From assembly GCA_907164885.2 (NCBI GenBank), contig OU015496.1, forward strand, positions 132,916,375 through 132,980,374: DNA of 64,000 nt. Direction: 5' to 3'. The stretch is from Dolomedes plantarius (lineage: Eukaryota; Arthropoda; Arachnida; Araneae; Dolomedidae). The position numbers were made by a program, and so were the translations under genes. Position 1 is the stretch's first letter; each line of letters begins with the position of its first letter. Shown here one piece after another: positions 57,633-64,000 of this stretch. The notes beneath the pieces are model-generated. The model worked only from the letters and a program-made list of their open reading frames with translations. It was not told the origin of the DNA and searched no databases.

Positions 57633-58090
57633 TAGATTTGTGAATGCTCCTTAGTAATTAATTGAAAACTGGTTGCATAGAAAGATTAATTTTGAAAAAA
57701 TACTGTGCATTTACCTAATTAAAAGCAAATGAATACAATTCATTCAGTTGCATTTAATATGCATAAGAAATTGCATTGAAGCAATATGATAATCCTTTAT
57801 TTAATATGAAAAGAATTAGCGTTAAAATGGGCGCTAAACACGTGATCAATCAATTGTACTTAATTGAAAACTGGTTACTTATTAATCGGTTAATTTTCAA
57901 ATAAATACTGTTATGTATTTACATAATTCAAAGTAAATAAATACAGTTATTTATATGTATAAAAATACATTCATGAAATATAACAATGTATATTTTACAC
58001 GAGGAAAATCAGAACAGAAAATGGATACTAAATTTATGAATAATTCATTGAACTTAATTGAAAACTAACTACTTATTAATAGATAAGATA

Positions 58091-59519
58091 TCTACGGATG
58101 ATAAATAATTCATCTTGTGAAACAATGCTTTCAGAAAAAACGATAAATTATACAAAGAATTCTCATGTTTACTTCTTTTAGGTAAAGAGTTCTGGAGTAC
58201 AAAGCTTTTGTTTCTCTGTTTATACAGATTATATAATGGTTATGTCCTCTCACATGGACTTTTTCTTAAAAATGTTCTACGTATATACACATAAAATGGG
58301 TAAAGAATTAAATATTTTTATTTAAAAACTCCGTTATTCAAAGTTCAAAGCCTTTGTACCAAAAAACTGATTTATTTTTCCATTTTTTTTTCACTTTTAA
58401 TCAAATAAAAAAAATTTAAATAACTTAAGTTGTGATTAAAAAAGTATTTACAAAAATTTTAATCGCTTCAAAGAGAAGAACATAGAAGCACTAATTTCAT
58501 CATATTATCTTTTTAATATTAGCTTAAATTTAACTCCCCTGATTTAAATAATTAATCGCTTTCTAACATTTTTGGGTTTTAAAGGGAAACTAAAGCATCA
58601 GTCAACAACAGCAAACAAACAAACAAATACTTATTCAGTTCTCAAACTGAGTGTACAGCTGATTGAATATATAAACAATAACTGATAAAATGGAGCTAAT
58701 AACTTACAGCTACGACTGATAACTGAAAAAGAGTTCACAACCCTAAAATCAAGTTTCCAAATTGCACCAAACGCCTTAACGAGTCTACCGGTGGACATAT
58801 ACATCATTATTGTAGACCTGATTCTGAGTTATTTCTGAAAGTTAAAACCTCTGTTACGCTAGCTGCCTATTTCTCATTTTCAACTGACGCTTTTGGAAGT
58901 TTTTGTTTAAACAAAGATTCATAAACATCATATGATAGTATTTCCTGAAGCATCTGCGTTTAAAATTGCATTTGGTGTTGCATAAACTATTTCAAACCTA
59001 CGGGAAAGGGAATAAAACTTTAAGGAAACATGTTGTTTAGCAACGGAATTAACTATTATAATTGAACCACCCAGAACATTTCAAAGAATATTTGCTCAAT
59101 TAGAAAGCACATTATGTTAATAGTCAGTGCAGAAATCAAATAAGTTTGCATCCAATTCATAGCTTGGTACAATGCCCGTAATTTTTTTTAAAAGCATAAT
59201 ACTAGCTGAATTTTTTAGACGAAACATTAAAATAAGTTTCTTTACTAGCTTCAAAATAATTAATGTATTTAATAATCCTGGATGTATGTTGAATTTATAT
59301 AATGCAACATTGTTGTACAAACAAGCTTCCGCAGTATTTTTGTCTTTGATTTATTATGTCACTGTCTTTTTTATGTTAAATATTTCATAGACTGCTATCC
59401 CGTCATAATTTCATGACTTCAGAATAACATGACGTAATACGGTGTAAGTTAAAAAAGCGTTTAAGGGAGTTGACTCATTAGAAAGGTTATTCTGAGACTG
59501 CAACCTTTTAAAGTATCCT
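58091..59519. other. AT-rich interval with nothing recognised
   Basis: A short AAAC repeat lies near 58610-58628. No gene or element end could be supported; frames at 59117-59390 are overlapping AT-rich frames without motifs. Confidence 0.5.
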
Positions 59520-60830
59520 ATTTATTTTTAATGAAATGTATAATTCTTCAGTAAATTTGAAGTTGCTCATAAAAGAGTGATCAGACTGTTTTTTTCTTTT
59601 TTCATTATTTGTTTGTTTCGTTCGGAATATACGCTTAGAATAAGAAGAAATAGGAATTAGCAGCGTCATAATTAGAATAATAAAAATTGTATTAGTAATG
59701 TCATAATTTTTCACAGCGGTTCAAGTGGGTATTCTTCTAAGATATATAAGATTTCTTTCTCTTCTTTGATTGTTTTTTTTTAATGTTTTATTTGGAAAAT
59801 ATGCTTAGAATAAGAAGAAAATAAATTAGCAATGTCATAAATGAATTAGCAGTGTATTTGTTGAATCCGGTTGCATTGTGGGGTTCTTCAAAGATATATG
59901 TGATTACTTTTTCTTCTTTTATGTTTGCTGGTTTTGTTCGGAAAATATGTTTAGAATAAGAAGAAAATAAATTATCAGTGTAATAAATGAATTAACAATG
60001 TCATTGTTGAATGCGGTTGAAGTGGGGGTTCTTCAAAGATATATAACTTTTTCTTCTTTGTTTGCTTGTTTTGTTTGGAAAACCTGCTTATAATAAGAAG
60101 AAAATAAATTAGCTCTGTGGTAAATGAATTAGCAATGTCATTGTTGAATGCGGTAGATATGGGGATCATCAAAACAGGCCGACTGATTTTGTATCTGTTT
60201 CTATCTTTGTCTTGTTTGGAATGTGCGCTTAGAGCAAGACGATAAATGAAATAGCAGTTCTGTAATTAGCAGTGTTATAAACGAATTAGCAATGTCATCA
60301 TTGTTAAGTGCGGTTGAAATAAGAATCGTTAAAATACATCAGATTGATTATTTTTGTTTGTTTGTTTGTTTTGAATGTACGTTTAGAGCACGAAAAAAAA
60401 TGTATTAGCAGGGTCATAAATGAATCAGAAATGTCAGCATTGTTCAATGCTGTTCATGTGGGGGTTCATTCAAGGTAAATCAGATTCCTTTTAACGTAGG
60501 ATTACGTTCCTCAATAACGGTACTTTGGAGAGAAAAAAATTGTCTGGCGTCGCGAGTTATACATTTGGCAGTGCGCCAAACCCAGTAGCAGTAAACAGTT
60601 AAACAGAAAAGTACCAAAATGCGTCCCCACCCCCCAAAAAACGAAAAGAAAAGATGTAAGCAACGATAAGTAATCCTATGTTAATAACCCACGGTAGTTT
60701 CGTTAGAAGAGACTACATGAAATATTTTTTTCTATGTTTGATTGTTTGTTTTGTTTGGAATGCACGCTTAGTGTAGAAAGAAAAATGAACCAGCACTTCT
60801 GTTACGTTTTGTAAAAATACTTTTTTACAT
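59520..60830. repeat. Tandem satellite, unit roughly 145 bp
   Basis: Blocks TTAGAATAAGAAGAAAAT, AAATGAATTAGCAATGTCAT, TTGAATGCGGTTG and GGGGGTTCTTCAAAG recur in order. The last block or its variants occur near 59733, 59883, 60029, 60165, 60310 and 60462, giving periods of about 135-150 bp. TTTG-rich tracts lie between. Units degrade towards the right. Confidence 0.85.
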
Positions 60831-61975
60831 GTACTGTAAGACAACAAGTATTGGAGAAACTAAACATACATAAAAAGTAAGAGGCATAAAAAAAACTTTC
60901 TTAGTCGACCTGATGTCAAAGTTGAATCCTAGTGAAACTTGACTGCGATCAGACAATTCAAAATTGTTACAAATAAGTAGAACTAAACATAAAAAGAAAA
61001 TAATACATAAGTTTAAAAATATATAATGAATGTTATTAATATGTAAAACGTTGCCAAGTGTAACTGTCACCATACGTTAGGATTGTGAACGGTCCATTCA
61101 AATATGCGTAAATTAAATTCTAATATCTAGATTGTTTTCTGAATCAGAATAAGCTATTCATTTATCTTTCCGATGGTGTATTTAACTTACTTCTTACTCA
61201 TAAACCGTTATCGATCATTGAAAACGCATCGCAGCTCAGCGCCTAATGTATCATTGATTTGATACTTTATTTTGTTTTTCTCTGCAATGTTTGGCAGTTT
61301 TCAAAAGAAAAACGTTAATAAAAATTCACAATGTAACATGAGATAAAATATTCACTAACCAAAACAATACATCGCTTTTAATGTATCCAATAATTTTTAA
61401 AACGAGTCTTGTAAAATTTATTTGCCAATTACATAAATTGCAAATTTATATTCTTTCATTATAACGTTATTATTGGTAAAAAGTGTTGCATTTTTATTAT
61501 TTTAGAGTAGAATGGAATCGCAATAAAAGCGTAAATTGTATATTTAGCGTTCTAGTCATGTTATTCATACAGTTTACAAACAAAGAACTTTTGAAGTACA
61601 TATAAATAACTAATTATCAAGTCTTGTTATGATATATTCAAAGATATCTCGCATTGTGTAAAATTGGTACATGCATAAAAAATATTAGACCTTTAAAATT
61701 CTGAAATATTTACAAAAGCAAAATATTCTCGCTTCACTGTTAGGTAACACTGTTTTCTTAATTTTCGGTAGGGAATCAATTTTAAACCAATAATAAAATA
61801 ATTTATAATTCCTAACAGTATCGAATATTCCCCTATAGCTTTAATATTCCCTCTGCAGAATGAAACTTCTAATAAATAGCTAATAACTAATAAACTCTAA
61901 CTAATTTTATGTCAGAATGAAATAGCTTCGAGATTCAGAAATAAGTTAGCACCTCGTAAAGAAACGTCAATTATA
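60831..61975. other. AT-rich interval with nothing recognised
   Basis: No gene, TIR or tRNA-like box that I could support. Confidence 0.5.
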
Positions 61976-63315
61976 CGTTTGTTTTTTGTTTAAACTGACA
62001 CATTCAGATCTACGTGTAGCTCGATCTAACAACCGAAATGACACCAAACTTGGTATAGAGACTAATGATGACATGGGAAGTAGGATCCCGTGAAAAATAA
62101 GTTTAAAAAATCGCCGGTAGGGATATTTATGATGCTGTACAATGTAAAAAGTGTTACAAGGAAATAATAATCATAACACATCCAAAAATACAGTGAAATG
62201 TTAAGCTTTATTCACTACATTGACTTCCCTGGCGAGGAATTCGACAACATTCAATATGACCGCGGTTTGAGACTACACCGTGCATTCTCAGCCCAACATT
62301 CTTTACGGCCCTATGCAACATGTCACAAGGAATATTCCGCACTGTCTGTTATATGTTGTCCTTTAAGATACTAAAGTTTGTGACTCCAACAACATAAACT
62401 TTTGATTTTAAATAGCCCCAGAGCCAAAAGTCACATGGAAGTAGGTCAGGGGAACAAGGCGGCCATTCAACTTTAAAACCGTGACTGATGACTCTTTCAG
62501 TAGTGAAGTGGTGGCGCAACAGCTGTTGTAACTTAACACCAATGTGTGGTGGTGCACCGCGATGCATAAAGATTATCTGATTGAGAAATTTTGTTTGTTC
62601 AAGTTTTTGAATGACGAAATTAGTCAGCATGGTGTGATATCTTTGTGCATTATCGGTACACGTTACTGGTCCTGTCAGAGTGATAGTCAAAAAAGAATGG
62701 CCCAATGATGAAATCGGCTGTGAAGCCATACAAAACGGTAACTTTTAGTGAATGCTTAGGAATTTTTTGCACTGGGGCTGTTCATATAGGACGTCCTCTT
62801 CCTGAGTGAATTTTCAGTGACCCTGTTTCCTCAAACTTCATAATCATTCCCATCAAAACTTTAAGCCACAAATGCCCTTAACGTAGCTTCTGTCGGGTTG
62901 TAAACTCTCGAAGAGCTGTGAATGCATTGCTCTAATTAAGATAATACAGCTTTATCAATAATGCGCGTTCTGGTAATGTGAGTCACATATTCACTTGAGC
63001 TGGCTCACTTAAGCTGAGAATATTTTTCGAGCTGTCTACACGTCTTTATAGCCCAAATTACTGGCGCTGTTGTCGCATACGAAAGCATAAATTTGCATTT
63101 TGATTTGATACCCGTGTTTTATGCTAATTCTCAGTTTGGTATGCTACAACAGCGCCATAGATACCCCTATCGGCGATGTTTGGAATTATTTTTTTTATCA
63201 TGAAATCCTACTTTTCATGTCATCATTAGTCTCTGTACCAAGTTTGGTGTCATTTCGGTCGTTAGATCGAACTACAGGTGGCTCTGAATAGTGTCAGTTT
63301 GAAACAATGACCCTG
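61976..63315 (-). mobile_element. Mariner-like element with about 120 bp TIRs
   Basis: The two ends match inverted over about 120 bp (shared AAACTGACAC, TCGATCTAAC, CACCAAACTTGGTA and AGACTAATGATGACATG). TA lies at 61974-61975 and 63316-63317. The minus-strand interior is a mariner transposase relic. Confidence 0.85.
62349..62990 (-). pseudogene. Mariner-like transposase remnant, second catalytic Asp lost
   Basis: N-terminal pieces (LEQCIHSSSRVYNPTEATLR) lie near 62900 and are broken. The longest frame (62349-62729) encodes GPVTCTDNAQRYHTML, MHRGAPPH and WPPCSPDLLPCDFWLWGYLK. In this branch the second catalytic residue is the Asp of QDGAPPH; here the pair reads HRG. The third, in PCDFWLWG, is present, 42 residues further by my count. 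Stops occur on both sides of the frame. Confidence 0.8.
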
Positions 63316-63317
63316 TA

Positions 63318-64000
63318 TATAACTGTTAAAAAGCGATTCATAATTACATATCTTCCTAATTATGCAACAATATTATTTGGGGGAACAGATAAACGAAATA
63401 GTATAACGTTTATAAACATTACCACGGCATTTATCACTATTAACAGTTTTAATAATTTTTATTAAGATTTTGGGGTAAAGGGTAGGATAGGTAAATCCGT
63501 TCCCCCAATCTGACTTAAATTGAATGAGCACAACGCAGTTCAACCAGACCTTGGTTTTTATTTTACAATAACAAAAATTAAAATGATAAAAGAAACATAA
63601 ATTACCGGACAAAACTTGTGTCCAAAAATTAACAGGTGAGTCTCTTCATCGACAGCACTGGTCACCAGGCGTCGAGCGGTTGCGTCGGAAGAGACATGCC
63701 GGATTGGACGCTGCGGTCGACTGCCAAGCTAATGTCTCCCTCCTTCTCGTCTTGGCTTTTATACGCTGCATGCCTCAAAAATTAGCATACAGCGTTGAAA
63801 AATACATCCTTGTGGTGGGTTCGGAAGTACCGCAGATGGTTTGTTGATTTCTCACATTGGACCTGACGTCACCACAGATTATAATAACTTAAGCTGAATT
63901 TAATATCTTCCCAAAAAAGCGTTTAAAGGTTTTTGCCCGTAAACAATTGATACTTACCCTCCTTTCATTCATATCTGTAAATTCAGACAACTGCAAATTC
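63318..64000. other. Window end; possible LTR-like promoter and poly(A) signals on the minus strand
   Basis: On the minus strand a TATA-like GTATAAAAGCC (about 63755-63765) is followed about 200 bp later by AATAAA (near 63565), the spacing seen in LTRs. Neither TG...CA borders nor a second copy can be seen inside the window, so this is only a hint. Confidence 0.25.

Larger units (their letters stand above)
51950..58090. repeat. Satellite field, monomer roughly 200-220 bp, with transposon insertions
   Basis: Blocks TACTTAATTGAAAACTG, ATTAATAGATTAATTTT, ATACTGTTATGTAT, TAATATGTATAAAAA, GATGATGTATTATTTAACAT and AAAATGAGTACTAAATTTG recur in this order about 15 times. They are separated by inserted elements at 52377, 53400, 53725, 53958 and 56328. 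Units differ by many substitutions, so the array is old. Confidence 0.88.

Noticed and set aside
51950..58090. Regularly spaced repeats that might be taken for a CRISPR-like array
   Set aside because: The repeats are contiguous diverged monomers without constant repeats and unique spacers, in eukaryotic DNA full of transposons.
63490..63990. LTR at the right edge of the window
   Set aside because: TATA-like and AATAAA signals are suitably spaced, but borders and a second copy are not visible. Listed only as a hint.

Overview
This 64 kb window is AT-rich eukaryotic DNA made almost entirely of transposable elements and simple repeats. I could support no host protein-coding gene, rRNA or functional tRNA. 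The mix suggests an arthropod, most likely an arachnid such as a spider: several Tc1/mariner lineages including the MSQQRDLPE-type Tc1, piggyBac-like and KRBA2-like elements, Helitrons, tRNA-derived SINEs and very many long (TA)n tracts. This taxonomic call is inference from element families, not from a host marker gene.

0-17 kb: a DD36E Tc1 element (66-1284), a second DD36E element (2581-3801), a DD34E element with an open but internally deleted transposase (4717-6112), a 776 bp foldback MITE (6149-6924), a chimera of two transposon families (7963-9213), a palindrome of mariner fragments (about 9880-10360), a piggyBac relic (13224-13818) and an apparently intact DD41D element (14310-15608).

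17-25 kb: a truncated Ty3/gypsy element on the minus strand (17124-19016), then two Helitrons joined 5' end to 5' end, with a tandemly amplified 254 bp 5' segment (19028-21702), then an unclassified TIR element (21960-23389) and a solo Helitron 5' end.

25-43 kb: three minus-strand Tc1 copies strung on (TA)n linkers (25232-29265). A large inverted duplication follows, with arms at about 29.5-33.96 and 40.25-42.57 kb. The left arm carries a Tc1 element that is itself split by a piggyBac element. Between the arms are a Helitron with a nested SINE, a broken Tc1 copy with a nested hAT MITE, and a mariner-type MITE.

43-64 kb: a KRBA2-like integrase element (43011-45193) with a nested hAT MITE, Helitron and LINE fragments, pogo-type MITEs, a second deleted DD36E copy, a satellite field (about 51.95-58.1 kb, monomer roughly 200-220 bp) peppered with transposons, a second satellite (about 59.5-60.8 kb, unit roughly 145 bp) and a mariner relic with long TIRs (61976-63315).

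The elements do not form a pathway. What ties the window together is insertion history: TA-targeting elements sit repeatedly inside or beside (TA)n tracts, TTAA-targeting elements sit in TTAA sites inside older elements, and nesting gives a relative order. The only transposase that looks undamaged by eye is the DD41D one at 14454-15554.
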